A stretch of DNA of 64,000 nt from Nelumbo lutea (Eukaryota > Streptophyta > Magnoliopsida > Proteales > Nelumbonaceae), in the NCBI GenBank assembly GCA_022828595.1, contig JAKGHH010000002.1, forward strand, positions 38,348,222-38,412,221, written 5' to 3'. The position numbers and the translations under genes are program-made. Positions 1 to 11,164 of this stretch are shown here, piece by piece. Every line of letters begins with the position of its first letter. Within the stretch, counting starts at the first letter, position 1. The notes under the pieces are model-generated. The model was not told where the DNA came from, did no database searches, and worked only from the letters and a program-made list of their open reading frames with translations.

Positions 1-1
1 C

Positions 2-690
2 AAGTGTTCCTTCGGGGAGCGGCAGGTTCTTTATCTAGGCCACATCATCCACGGGCCAGGTGTGACAGTGGACAGTTCCAAAATTCAGGCTATTAAGGAA
101 TGGCCCAAGACTCAATCCGCCAAGGCTTTATGCGGGTTCCTAGGATTATGGACTGTTGGCTGCCCCGTTAACCAACCTATTAAAGAAAAATTCCTTCTAG
201 TGGGATGACGCAACCGATGCAACTTTTCTGACACTGAGAGATGCGTTGTCTTCCACCCCAGTCCTGCAATTACCAAATTTCGCTCTCGAATTTACAGTCG
301 AGTGCAATGCCTCTGGAGTGGGCATCGAGGCCGTGTTACAGCAACAAGGCACCCGGTTGCCTTCTTCAGCCGCAGGATGGCCGATCGACATCTGAAACTT
401 CCAGCCTGTGAGCGTGAATTAATCGGCCTATCTCGAGCCATTCAGCACTAGAGGTCGTACTTGTGGGGGTGGTCGTTCGTCATCAAACCGATCATTACAG
501 CCTCAAATACCTGTTGAAGCAACGCCTCACCACTTCCCCTCAACAACATTGGGTTAGAAAACTGCTCGGGTTTAATTTCAGGGTGGAAATACAAGGTGGG
601 AACCTCAAATTGTGCAGTTGATGCCTTGTCTAGGTGCGATGAAGACGCTATGTCTCTGTGTGGAATTTCCCAACCCCGGATCTCTCTGTT
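2..690 (+). pseudogene. Ty3/gypsy RT end and RNase H remnant
   Basis: The translation starts inside the end of a reverse transcriptase (KCSFGERQVLYLGHII, then IQAIKEWP and a broken GFLGL). After frame changes it continues into RNase H (FTVECNASGVGIEAVL, AFFSRRMADRHLKLPACERE) and the tail just before the integrase (YLLKQRLTTSPQQHW, ALSRCDEDAMSLC). This order is typical of plant Ty3/gypsy pol. In-frame stops and at least three frame shifts are present, and the segment that normally reads YYRRF after GFLGL is deleted, so it cannot encode a working enzyme. Similarity fades near 690, where a copia LTR begins. The left end is cut by the window. It resembles the clade of the element at the right edge but is a different, older copy. 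Confidence 0.85.
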
Positions 691-705
691 AGAACGACAT
701 CAAGA

Positions 706-1328
706 TGTTAGACAGTTTTGTATGCCCTTAGCTTCAATCCATTTTGACGTACTTTTGTTATTTAGTGGAAATAAATACAGTGCATGTTTGAATTCATGTT
801 GTTTGGTTTAATTCTGTGCAAAACCCTAAAACTGGACTTTTATAGAGATTCGTGCTAGTTTTAAATGTTCACAGCCGTTGGATAAGTCTGGGGAGATTTA
901 TTCTGCCAAGGCTGATACTAGTGTACCACCAAGTGTTGGGATGGCTTGTCTCATTCACCAGAGTAAGACCCAAGGCACATGCAGTATGGGATTACTTGAA
1001 TCCTTGAACCGGACCAGATTTCCAGTATTGCCCTGGACCTTGGAGACAGATGGGCAAAACTAGAAAGTTACACCTGACCCCTATACTCGATTATGACACT
1101 TCACCAGGTGTCTGATCAGGCTGTCTTTGATATGTCAATCAATGAGATCCTTAGCGAGGGTCAAAACCTGGGCATGTTGGGGCAGTCTGAGAATTCATCT
1201 GAGTGAGTGATCATAGTGACAAGATCAGCCCCTTTGTCGGACAATGGTAATGATCGGGAATGCACTCTCTCTTATGGAAATCAAACTGCCGGCAGTTGAT
1301 TTCAATCGTTGGAATTTTGTTTTGCAAA

Positions 1329-1378
<50 letters not shown>

Positions 1379-2665
1379 TTTCAAAAGGTTTGCAAATGGT
1401 TTTAATTCCCGGGATCCATATGAGAGGAGAGTGCGGCACTGTTCCTTGCAGCCAAGGGAGAGGTCCTCTCTTGTCGGGCAGTGCTTGATCATTAAGGGCT
1501 GAGAGGTTAAGTGTAAGACCATTTAGGATAATACCTGATGGGCTAATCTTGCACCTGCCCACAGTCCCTGGGTTTTTATAAGATGGCTTGGCCCAGGGAC
1601 CACTTAATGTAAGTGTTGGGCCATAGGGTCTATATGATAAACTCAAGGGGTTCATTGAGTTTTTCAGTGAATTCGGCTGGGCCGAACCCATGTGGTTGGT
1701 GTGTAGATCAATGCTTGGGTCCCACGCCATACAAAGAAGCCCAACTGGGCAGCAGATTGGAAAGTAATTAGACACTGAACACTTAATGGGCCAAAAGCCC
1801 ATTTCGAGGTGGGCTGATATGATCACCCATCCATGGGGCGAATCTGAGATTAATGTTAGTAAAAGGATTGGGCCTTTAGCCTTATCCACTCTTGGAGTCC
1901 AAATTCAAATCAGATTTGAATCTGATAACCTCCTGATAAGATCAGGAGTAAGCTAACTTCATCTGTAGATAGGATTAAGATAATCCCATATCCAAATACT
2001 GATTTGGATTGGGATAACTTCCATTAGGAGGTTTCTTAATCAAGAAGAAAGGAAGAGAAACAAATAGGGAGAGAGAAATCAATTAGATTTTGAACCACCT
2101 TTTGAAGAGATATAGGATATCTCCTGCGAATTGAGATAGGATCTCATTCATACTCCAGAAAAAAAGAAGAAGAAGCAGTTCAGCCCTTTTTCGCCCTTGG
2201 AGTTCTCCTCCTGCCGCCGCCATCTACCCTTCCAAGATTTGATCTTTGCAGAAAAAGAAAGTCAAGAAATCTGTTCTTGACATTAGTTTTGAAACAAAGA
2301 CTAAAAGGTTTCAGTGTTTAGTGTTTCCAAGGATTCTTGTGAAGGATCCAATGTGTAGGACGCACCCTGCTGGTTCTGTTCCATCCACAGTTGTGTCATC
2401 TTCAGCAGGAACGGATCTTGGAGCATTCTTTGGGCGTGAACACCAACTTTGGGAGATAGTGTTTCTCCGGATCAGGTATATTCCTCCCATTTGTCTTTTG
2501 GTATAGATCTGGTTTGATTATGGTTCAAGTAGGACCCTTGAATATTGTATTCTAAATTTAGGGAATGTGATTCCTAGTTGGGAGAAGGTAGGAAAATTTT
2601 TGAAACTCGCCCACCCATTCCGCAACCTTTGTGGTGTCCATTAGATGGATCCTACCATTCTTTCA
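706..2665 (+). repeat. 5' LTR of a Ty1/copia element
   Basis: About 1.96 kb of noncoding sequence ends in TTCA immediately before a perfect tRNA-Met primer binding site, which fixes the 3' border of the LTR. The 5' border is inferred from a TGTTAG start where the gypsy remnant ends; another TGTTAG at 687 is possible. An inverted, diverged relative of roughly 770-1490 lies at 7865-8465, which supports calling this repeated LTR sequence. No direct 3' LTR partner is visible downstream. Confidence 0.65.
1333..1376. repeat. (AT)22 microsatellite inside the copia LTR
   Basis: An uninterrupted run of 22 AT units. The related inverted LTR near 7985-8010 has a shorter AT-rich tract at the equivalent place, so the repeat was probably present in the ancestral LTR and expanded here. 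Confidence 0.95.
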
Positions 2666-2666
2666 G

Positions 2667-2684
2667 TGGTATCAGAGCCAGGTT
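2667..2684 (+). other. Primer binding site, initiator tRNA-Met
   Basis: TGGTATCAGAGCCAGGTT is complementary to 18 bases at the 3' end of plant initiator tRNA-Met. It lies one base after the LTR end and is the normal minus-strand primer site of plant copia elements. Confidence 0.9.
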
Positions 2685-4428
2685 CGAATCTTGAACCAAA
2701 AAGAAGGTGTTCTTTTAAGATTTGCGCAGATTGTTTTCTTATTTCAAGAAACTGTTTCTTGTTATGGGCGATTGATCTGAAATTAATTTTTATTAAATCC
2801 AAAATTTATTTAGAATTGTTCTTTATTTATTTTGATTTAATGGACTGTTTCGAACCTGGAGAATCGCAGTGCAGATTTGGCGCAGATAGTCTACACACCC
2901 TTCTTCTTTCTATTTATTTATATTAATTCGGTCTGTAAATAATTTTATTTTTTATTTTTAGACTGAATGTATAGGATTGATCAAGAATGTAATTAATAGA
3001 AATAGGATTTCTGTTATTTTTCTTGATTAAAGAAGAAGGAAGAAGATGGCGGCACTGGAGATTTGCAGATGGAGAAATTGCTTTCTGCGATTTGCAGTTT
3101 GTGAAACTGCAACCCTTGTGATTAACCTCTGTTTTGCAGGTGGTGCGAACAGTCCATAGTTTGATTTGTGATTGTTTGAAATCAAAATTATTAATTTCAG
3201 ATCTTTCATGAATTAATTCTTGAATTGAAAATCAGTTTTGGATCCTCTCGGACTAGATTGGACCAAAACTGTTTGGACCGAATCTGAGGTTCGAAAGGGA
3301 CTGTTTTTTCAGTCATATTTCTCACACTTGCTGTTCCAAATCTGATGTTCAATTACAGGGATTAATTCGGCCCACTTGTAAAGCCCAGTTTTTAAAGGGT
3401 TAAAACTGCAAAAGCCCATTACTGTGAGATAAGCTGTATGGGCCGAACTGCTAACTGCAAATTCAGCCCATACACCTAAGTAGACATTAATTGTTAATGA
3501 CATAGATTTCAAATGGGCTATTCGATGGGCTTTACAAGCAGTTAATTGATTGGTTCAGGTTCCTCCTTTAACATATGATGTTTGGATGTTTGATGTGTGC
3601 GACCATGGGCCATAAGTACTTGGCCCATGAAAACTCGTCAGTGGCTCTTGCGCACACCATGGCTGAATGCACATCATTGCCATGGTGTCCCTCAAGGTCA
3701 TTTGATGACCCCTCCTTGCTTGGTGGGCCCCACAACCCTGAAAAGGGATGCGTACGGAACCCCTAGCCGATTAAGGCCCACCAGAAATCTGACTTTATGA
3801 AAGTCAGTGGTAGCCACTTGGTTTGACCTAAATTAAAATAGGGCGTAATTTTGTTCCCTTCCAGCAAATATGAATGCATGTGATAGGGAGATCCATATGA
3901 TGGACTCTCTAAAGGCCTTCCGTCATTAGCACAATGAAGGGTCCTTCAGTAATGAGGAAACGCACCATAAAAATGGGCTATCCATTTGCTGTTGGATCTA
4001 TTAGAGTTTCATAAGATGATAAGGGCGTCATAGATCGATGTGGGAGGGGCTTCACCAGAAAATGGGAACTCTCTCACGGTACCTTGGCGTAACCTGAATA
4101 TGATGGGTGTGCACTCACTGGACAGAAAGGTTTAACTAAAAACGGCTCTGAACCTTGTCTGACAAAGGCCAAAGGGATCTCATTTGATGAGTGGATATGA
4201 TCTGTCACAGAAAGGTGGTGGGGTTTTGCAGTTGAAACAGTTGGCTTCACGCACCCTATGTGATTTCCCACATTTCCAGAGAACATTTCGTCGTCCCCAT
4301 CACTGAAAAAGGAGGGAAATCTCGGAGATGAACAAATGGGAATGGAACATAGATTAAAAGCCATATCTATGTAGGTACATGAATCAAACAAAGGTTGTGG
4401 ACTAATGATTTTGCTGTTTTATCAGAAA
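2685..4428 (+). other. Noncoding 5' leader of the copia element
   Basis: A stretch of 1.7 kb between the PBS and the gag start. Only short ORFs without recognisable domains are seen. It probably represents the untranslated leader. No independent insertion was recognised. Confidence 0.5.
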
Positions 4429-5240
4429 ATGGCAAACGGTCAATTTGCAAAGCTTCTAGACGATAACAAGCTTAAAGGCCCAAACTATGCCGACTGGTTC
4501 AGAAAATCTTATGCTGGTCCTAACTTTCGAAAAGTTAGACAAGGTGGTGAAAAATCCTGCCCCGGAACGTCCGGGTGATAGGGCTTCTGAGGCCCGTGGG
4601 AGGGACTACCAAGAGTGGGAGGATAAGAACTCCCTAGCCCGCTCTTTGTCAATTGCCTCATTAGACAACTCAATACAGAGGTAGTTCGATCAGATCGAAC
4701 TAGCCAAGGACATATTGGACAGTCTAAGAACAATGTATGAAGAGCAGAACCGTTCTACTCGATAGAAGGTCCTGAAATTGTTCATGACCGCGCAGATGAC
4801 CAAAGGGCAGAAAGTTAATGACCATTGTCTTCAGATGATGGGATACATTAACGAACTTGAAGCTCTTGGATCCGGGCTAGATCTTGGCACACAAGTGGAT
4901 GCCATCCTCAATTCTTTGCCCGCTTCCTTCAATGCGTTCACAATGAACTACAATATGAATAAGCTGAATGTCAGCGTCCAGGAACTCAGCAATATGTTGC
5001 AGAGAGCCGAAGATTTACTCAAGAAGGATGTGCCTGTGGTTATGCTTGCCGATGCTAACAAACCGGGCAAGAAAAAGAGAACGGCAAAGAAGCCCCAAAA
5101 GAAAACTACCAAACCTAAGAAGCAGAAGAAGAACAAGGCATCTGATGTCTGTCGTTTCTGCAAGCAGACCGCCCACTGGAAGAGGAATTGTCCTGCCTAT
5201 GTTGAATCTAAGAAAGGTTACATCGAAACTTGTGTCATAG
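4429..5240 (+). pseudogene. Copia Gag with zinc knuckle, disrupted
   Basis: Structural protein of the virus-like particle. The start MANGQFAKLLDDNKLKGPNY is typical of copia Gag (UBN2 type). One extra A near 4503 shifts the frame, after which the family sequence resumes (LMLVLTFEKLDKV). Stops lie at about 4682 and 4763. The remainder reads through a helical core (INELEALGSGLDLG, ILNSLPASFNAF), a Lys-rich linker at about 5065-5140 and a CX2CX4HX4C zinc knuckle, CRFCKQTAHWKRNC, at about 5150-5191. The protease and pol regions follow. At least three disabling lesions make this a pseudogene. Confidence 0.88.
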
Positions 5241-5600
5241 AAACTAATATGTTAGTTACTTCTGTGTCTTGGTGTGTTGACTCCGGGCTTCAACTCATGC
5301 GTGTAACTCACTGCAGGGGATCAAGGTTAGCAGAAGATTGAGTGAAGGCGAAGTGACACTATTCTTGGAACAACTGCAAGTGTGGCAGCTGCGGCAATAG
5401 GAACCGTAGAATTAGTTTTTAAAGAAATAATACTTGTACTTAAAGATTGTCTTTATGTACAAAACTTAAGAAGAAATTTAATTTTTGTTTCTAAACTGTG
5501 TGCTGATGGATATACTGTTTATTTTAGTAATATGATTACTGTTAAACGGAATAACAATTCATCGCATGCGGGGAACTAGAGAATGGTCTCTATATTCCAC
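5241..5600 (+). pseudogene. Copia aspartic protease remnant
   Basis: WCVDSG, the start of the copia protease active site, is visible near 5270. The family sequence is then scrambled by frame changes and resumes as FKEIILVLKDCLYVQN and LRRNLIFVSKLCADGY at about 5410-5510, which is the end of the protease/pre-integrase link in copia polyproteins. It follows the zinc knuckle directly, as expected. Several frame shifts rule out an active enzyme. Confidence 0.7.
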
Positions 5601-5669
5601 ATCCTTCTTTGGAAACTATCTTAACCGAAACTACGTCGGTCGAAAATCCCAAGAAAAGGAATCGTGATA

Positions 5670-6575
5670 CAGTAAATCCCACGTGCCTCTGGCATTACTA
5701 ACTTGGCCATATCGGTGTTGACCGAATCACAAGGCTAGTAAAGGATGGTCCTTTGGATTTTCTAACCATAGAAAATCTTCCCACTTGTGAGCGTTGCCTT
5801 CAAGGTAAGATGACTAAGTGGCCATTTGACGGTAAGCCTGAAAGATCTGGAAGCGCACTTGACCTAATACATACTGATGTATGTGGTCCCCTGAGTGTTA
5901 GGACACGCAACCAACACGTGTGTATTTCATCACCTTTACAAGATGATTTTTCACGATATGAGTTACGTGTACCTGATGAGACATAAGTTTGAATCCTTTG
6001 AAAAGTTCAAAGAGTTCAGACAGGAAGTCGAGAAACAATTAGGGAGAGAAATTAAGGCCCTTCGATCAAGATCAGGTGGCGAGTATCTCTCTGACGAATT
6101 CAGGGACTACTTAAAGGACAATGGGATAGTGTCACAACTAGCTCCTCCTGCTACACCTCAACTCAACGGTGTTTCCGAGAGAAGGAATAGGACCTTGTTG
6201 GACATGGTACGGTCCCTTCTCGTACGCTAACAATTACCCCCATCCTTTTGGGGATACGTTTTAGAGACTGCTACCTTAATGCTGAATCGGGTTACAACCA
6301 TATCAGTTCCAAAAACTCCCAATATGAACTTTGGAACCGGAAGGAAGCCAAGTGTAAGACACTTGAAGATTTGGGGTTGTCCTGCACACGTTAAAAGAAC
6401 AAGTGCGGACAAGTTGGAATCTAAAACCAACCGTTGCCTGTTTGTAGGATACCCAAAGGATTCGGTGGGTTATCTATTCTATGACCCGAGTGAGCATAAA
6501 GTGTTCTCCAGTCGAAACGCCCAATTCTTAAAATCCGATAATCCTGGACACCCATTGTCAGGAAATAGTTCTTGA
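5670..6575 (+). pseudogene. Copia integrase, disrupted
   Basis: It would insert the cDNA into host DNA. A pre-integrase segment is followed by CERCLQGKMTKWPF and the core (LDLIHTDVCGPL, DDFSRYE, FKEFRQEVEKQLG, ALRSRSGGEYLSDEF, PQLNGVSERRNRTLLDMVRS). Asp in HTDVCGP, the acidic position near GGEY and Glu in VSERRNR correspond to the catalytic residues. The C-terminal part continues with LKIWGCPAHVKR, NRCLFVGYPKDSVGYLFYDP and KVFSSRNAQFL. Frame shifts near 5900-5985 and a stop near 6228 break it. Confidence 0.88.
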
Positions 6576-6723
6576 TGAGGAGAGCTCAGGAGCAGTGGGA
6601 GATGTCCCACAAGTTCTAGGTAATGACTAACCTAGAAAACCACCCAGGTATCCAGACCACCAGTCCGATATGGTTATGACCAGGATAGTTACCTGGTGGA
6701 AGCCTGACTAGTGAAGAGATCCC

Positions 6724-7460
6724 GTGACTTACGCGGAAGCTATGTTAGACATAGACTCCCAGAAGTGGGTGGAGGCCATGAGAGCTGAGATGGACTCAAT
6801 GGAGACCAATGGAGTCTGGACCTCTAGTGGATCCCCCCGGGGTAAAAGCAATTGGTTGCAAATGGATCTACAAGAGGAAAGAAGGGCCCCGATGGCAGGA
6901 TTGAGACCTACAAAGCCGTTTGGTGGCGAAAGGGTATACTCAGAAAGAAGGCATCGACTATGAGGAAACCTTTTCGCCCGTGGCCATGCTTAAATCCATT
7001 AGGATCCTGCTAGCTGTAGCAACGTACATGACTACGAGATTTGGCAAATGACTGTCAAAACCGCGTTCCTGAATGGAGATCTTACTGAAGATATCTACAT
7101 GCAGCAGCCGCAAGGCTTCATTGCTGCGTCAGGAACACATGGTATGTAAACTTAATAGATCCATATATGGACTTAGTAGGCTTCTAGAGTTGGAACATCC
7201 GTTTTGATTCTGCAGTCAAAAATGTTTGACTTTGAGCAGAATCCGGATGAGCCCTGTGTTTACAGAAAATCCAGTGGGATAAGATGACCTTTTGGTGTTG
7301 TATGTGGACGATATCCTACTCATTGGGAATGATGTAGGAATGTTGACTTCGTCAAGGTATGGCTATCACAGCAGTTCTCCATGAAAAATCTTGGAGAAGC
7401 TTCATACATACTGGGTCTTCGACTCTATAGAGATTGATCGAAGCGGATAATTGGATTATC
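6724..7460 (+). pseudogene. Copia reverse transcriptase, disrupted
   Basis: Reads VTYAEAMLDIDSQKWVEAMRAEMDSM, the usual start of copia RT (shown here only by its position at about 6724-6800). Then come [18 protein letters not shown] and QPQGF at about 7045-7125 and the catalytic YVDDILLIGND at about 7300-7335. Multiple frame changes and stops between these blocks mean no continuous polymerase is encoded. Confidence 0.85.
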
Positions 7461-7764
7461 CCAGGCTGCTTATATTGACAAAATTGTCAAAAGTACAGCA
7501 TGGAGAACTCCAAGAAAGGAAACGTTCCTCTGAGGCACGGAGTCACTCTCTCCAAGAAGATGTCTCCCAAGACTTCTGAGGAGATTGAGAGCATGAGAGA
7601 AGTTTCCAAGTATGCCTCAGCGTAGGGAGCAAATGTCATGCAACATGCTGTGCACTCAGCCCGGTTACAGTGTGCTCAGGTCTAGTTCGCGGTGAATGTG
7701 GTAAAGCAGATTCCAGGGCAAACCGCAGGGCAGGAGCATTGGACCGCTGTGGGAAGAACATACT
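7461..7764 (+). pseudogene. Copia RNase H N-terminal remnant, cut by gap
   Basis: Segments reading NSKKGNVPLRHGVTLSKKM, IESMREVSKYASA and, after a frame change, GQEHWTAVGR match the start of the copia RNase H region. The sequence is lost at the assembly gap at 7765, so the rest of RNase H and the 3' LTR cannot be seen. Confidence 0.75.
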
Positions 7765-7864
7765 NNNNNNNNNNNNNNNNNNNNNNNNNNNNNNNNNNNN
7801 NNNNNNNNNNNNNNNNNNNNNNNNNNNNNNNNNNNNNNNNNNNNNNNNNNNNNNNNNNNNNNNN
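7765..7864. other. Assembly gap of 100 N
   Basis: Exactly 100 undetermined bases, a conventional placeholder for a gap of unknown size. The copia element stops here before its 3' end, and what follows is a diverged LTR in the reverse orientation. Order and orientation across this point should not be trusted. Confidence 0.99.
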
Positions 7865-8465
7865 TAATCACAACACCGTCCAATAGGAAAGGACCTCTCC
7901 CATGATTGCAAAGTATAGTGTCACACTTTCTGCTCGGATGGATCTGGGAATTAAAACCTTGTGCAAACATTTTTTGTAAAACACAATATATATATATCAT
8001 ATAAATATATTTTGCAAAACCAAATCTTAAACACAGGTGAAATCCACTACCAGTAATTTAGGTTTCCATCAGAGAGAGTGTAAGCCCTATCATTCACTTT
8101 GTCTGACAAAGTGGTCGATCCTATCACTATGATCACCCACTCAAGTGAATTCTCAGACTATCCCAACATACCCAAGTTTTGACCCTCAATAGATTTCACT
8201 AATTGGCATATCAAAGACAGTCCAATCCAACACCTCGTGCAGTACTATAATCAAGTGTAGAGGTTATATGTAACTTTTCAATTTTGCCCATCAATTTCCA
8301 AAGTCTGACATAACTGAAAAATGGTCTAGGTTTGGTGTTTCAACCAAACACACACAACATGTGCTTTGAGTATAATCTTGTCAGCTGAAACAACCTACCC
8401 CAACTTCTTTGGCAAGAACATCAATGTTAGCTAAACACACACTGCATGTATTGAATTGTCGCATT
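7865..8465 (-). repeat. Inverted, diverged fragment of a copia LTR
   Basis: The reverse complement aligns by eye with about 770-1490 of the LTR at 706-2665. Matching blocks include the region around the AT microsatellite, the stretch containing GGTCAAAACTTGGGTATGTT and the block ending GATGGGCAAAA. Identity is clearly imperfect (around three quarters), so it is a different family member and not the missing partner LTR of the element to the left. Confidence 0.75.
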
Positions 8466-9529
8466 TTAAAATTTGGGGACTAAAGTAACACTAGACACAA
8501 AGTACAGAGTACTAATCGAGAATATTCGCCTTTTTTTGTGAACATAGAGCTACATTCTCATCACTCGGCCCCATTATATTAAATATGAGATGTGAAATAT
8601 GAGAACGAAATTGATGGAAAGTTCTTTGTTTCTAACTTGAGTGACTAAATAGATGTAGCTTGTGGAAATTTTAATTCTGAGCTTTCAATTTTGTGGCCTT
8701 TTTTCAATTTTGAGAGTAAGTAAATAGATGTAACGTGTGAAAAAAGAAAAAATAGGTTACGAATCTTCAATTGTGGAAAAATCAATTTTAAACATCCATT
8801 GAAAAGTCATAGTTGAAAAAAAAAGCATTTAATGTTATGTTTGATCATAAAATTCTATCAAGAGTGACCAAAGTAAATACACTGAAAATAAGAAATTGTA
8901 TGTACAAATTAGGTTTCAAGCTTTATATTAGGGTCGGGATCGAGTTCAAGATCTAGGCCCGATGGTTGGGTCAAGCTCGGGCTCGGGCTTGCACATTTTT
9001 TGTTGATAAAGAGGCAAAGCCAAACTTGAGCTTGGCCCATGAACATGTCTAGTTGGGTTAAATCAGAATCCTATTCCCATTCCTGCTAAATAGCACTCCC
9101 TCATTTGAAGGAATGGCCATTCTCTGACCCTCCCTTGAGAGTGAAATATCATTTCTGCTGATTCTAATTCTCATTCCTATTTCTGTCTGAACCAAGATAA
9201 TGAGAATGGACCATTCCGATTCTAATTTCAAAGGATTTTGATTCCAATTCCTATTCCGATTCCAATTGCAAACTAAACGGACGAGTTTCTTCCCCCCGAT
9301 ATTCCTTCTTTCCCTATGACAAGTTTCAAAAGCTTTTCAATTAATAAGTTTATTACATATGAAATGCTTATTGAGATGAAGAAAAGAGGAAGAAGAGAGA
9401 GACTTAGCAGCTAGGGTTCTATCACCGTTAACGAACAACTTGAACTTCTCTGGATTTATGGTTTTAGTCTTGCAATTGTGTCTTATGAGAAAGCTCCATC
9501 TCCCATTGTCTTGATGTAAAGTGCGGCAG
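8466..9529. other. Intergenic DNA with transposon-end remnants
   Basis: No gene recognised. The segment 8925-9053 is rich in GGGCTCGGGC-like sequence and ends GGCCCATGAACATGTCTAG, close to the right terminus of the hAT-like element at 19002-19829, so it is probably an old relative. The segment 9057-9290 is a degenerate ATTCC/GGAAT-rich stretch as seen in plant MITEs, without clear ends. Confidence 0.4.
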
Positions 9530-9859
9530 GTCTATCTCCATAGCTTCTTTGTGTAAAGTGCGGCAGTTAGAAAAAATGGAAGTGGTTTTAATTAATGGTA
9601 TACGACAAGGGTATCTCCCGGATGTGGTAGGTATCGCTTACTACCACTATGTCTCGATTTATTCGAAGAAATGTTCAAAATAATATCATTCCTAAATCCT
9701 AATGTATGGAGTAACAATACTTTGATGAACTATATCTTTAAATTTGGACAACCGGTGAAAGCTAACATTATAGTGCTAATGCCCTTCGGTTCAGTTATTT
9801 AGGAACATACAACAGCATGGATTTCTTCCCCAATCCCACTAGTGTGAATAATTCTAAGC
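9530..9859 (+). pseudogene. PPR gene fragment, plus-strand arm
   Basis: Matches about 48294-48811 of the intact PPR gene, for example GCTTCTTTGTGTAAAG, then GGTATCGCTTACTACCACTA and GGATTTCTTCCCC. Two internal deletions are visible: about 140 bp between GATGTGGTA and GGTATCGC, and about 90 bp after AAGCTAACA. Frame shifts and stops exclude function. It shares the derived sequence TATTTAGGAAC with the minus-strand fragment at 18542-19880, so both come from one pseudogene copy. It is cut at 9859-9864, where the Tat-lineage element is inserted. Confidence 0.88.
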
Positions 9860-9864
9860 ATTAC
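9860..9864. repeat. Target-site duplication ATTAC, left copy
   Basis: ATTAC immediately before the TGATG terminus; the identical ATTAC is at 18537-18541, directly after the CATCA terminus. A five-base duplication is normal for LTR-retrotransposon integration. Confidence 0.92.
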
Positions 9865-10685
9865 TGATGTAGCGCAATCCGGTTACTCCTATCTGGCACT
9901 CACGTGGCTCCTGGAAGTTACCTGAGATGAGGAAGAAGAAACATCCCCGGAGAGTTTACCCGGTGGGGATACTCCAATGCTTAAGTTAGTACTCTGAGGG
10001 AGAAGCAAAAGGAGACGAAGCCTAAGAGTGCAGATAGCACTTTCTCACTATATTCAAGAGATTAGAGGTTTTCAAGAAGAAGTTTCTCTTTTGCCCTGAG
10101 GGCTTTTATAGGGACACTCACGTCAGATCGAGCATAACCGCCACTGGGCTCCTGCTACAGCCGTTACCTACCAGGGCTGCACAGGTGGTCGTTGTGGCGT
10201 ACGTCTCAACCGGGTGAGTGACACGTTTCCAAAGTGACAGGCACGCCCTTTCCTGCCGAAAGACGTGGACGCAAACTGCCGAAAGGACTGGGACTGCACC
10301 GTCAGTAAGGGATATGGTGCAGTCTGACCGGTACGGTCTGTCAGTCGGAAGCTTCCTTGGGAGTGCTCGTGCGGCTCATTCGCGAGCTATTCTGTAGCAA
10401 GCTTGGAACACTCCAGGGTTACCCTTAGTAGAATTGGTCCTGGGGATGGCTTGTCTGCTTGGGAGCTCGGACGAGCTAAAGTTGCCTCAGAGTATCTCTT
10501 CAAAGATAGCTTGGGGAGCCCGGGGTTCACGTCGTGGCGAACTCCTTTCGTGAGCTACAATGCAGCGAGCTACTTCGTAGGCCCGTCACTTGGTCGTACC
10601 AGGCTACAACGTTGAGCTGTCGTTCGTGCTGAGTCAGTGTCCATGTGTCACCGTTTCATAGGCTGGGTCAAATCTTCCTCCATCA
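9865..10685 (-). repeat. 3' LTR of the Tat-lineage element
   Basis: 821 bp, TGATGTAGCG to CCATCA, with 5-bp inverted ends TGATG/CATCA. It matches 17695-18536 throughout, at roughly mid-90s percent identity by eye. The main length difference is an insertion of about 20 bp in the other LTR near 18306-18328, beside GAGCTAA. The reverse-strand TATA box is at 10104-10110. Confidence 0.93.
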
Positions 10686-10689
10686 ATTG

Positions 10690-10702
10690 CCCCCCACTCC
10701 TC
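10690..10702 (-). other. Polypurine tract
   Basis: On the minus strand this reads GAGGAGTGGGGGG, four bases before the 3' LTR. It is the expected plus-strand primer and confirms that the element is oriented leftwards. Confidence 0.8.
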
Positions 10703-11016
10703 GGGCTAAGAGCACTGTCTTAGCGCGGGGAGTTTATGAAGCGTGATGGACGGATTTGACCGAAATTCAAACTTGATTGACTACCCATATTAAATGCATT
10801 TGCGGGAATCAAGAGATTTTCTGACTTTCCTGACTTTTCAGATTCCGAAAACGTGCTAAAGTGGCTTTTAACTCCGAACATCATGCGGCCGCGATTACCT
10901 TAATTATGGAAGACGTGCTGCCAATCACCTTCGGTTTTCAGAAGGCGTGTGGTCAGGGCGCCCGCAGGCCGTTGGATCTACTTTGATCCGGGCCATCATT
11001 TTGGAAGGGTGGAGAC

Positions 11017-11024
11017 TATAAATA
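11017..11024 (+). promoter_or_regulatory. TATA box of the antisense gene
   Basis: TATAAATA lies about 140 bp before the ATG at 11165, on the strand opposite to gag-pol. It is internal to the element and separate from the LTR promoter, so the antisense gene seems to have its own core promoter. Transcription itself is not shown by the sequence. Confidence 0.55.
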
Positions 11025-11164
11025 GGGGGGCCTCCTGGGCCTCACTTTCTCCCATGCCATCTTGCTGTCTTTGGATTCTGAGGTCGCGCACTTCATCTAG
11101 TCTACCTGAATTCCTCAGTTTGCTTCGTTTCGTCTCTTCTGGTGAGTCCCAATCGCTGTCAGCC

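Noticed and set aside
1211..1889. ORFs across the AT microsatellite
   Set aside because: Driven by an Ile-Tyr repeat from (AT)n inside an LTR; no domain.
2667..2700. tRNA gene suggested by GGTTCGAATC
   Set aside because: The sequence is the tRNA-Met complementary primer site of an LTR element. No cloverleaf or A box precedes it.
7636..8000. ORFs spanning the N gap
   Set aside because: They exist only because N codons are not read as stops.
9057..9290. ATTCC-rich stretch as a defined MITE
   Set aside because: No terminal repeats or target duplication could be located, so it is noted only as part of the intergenic region.
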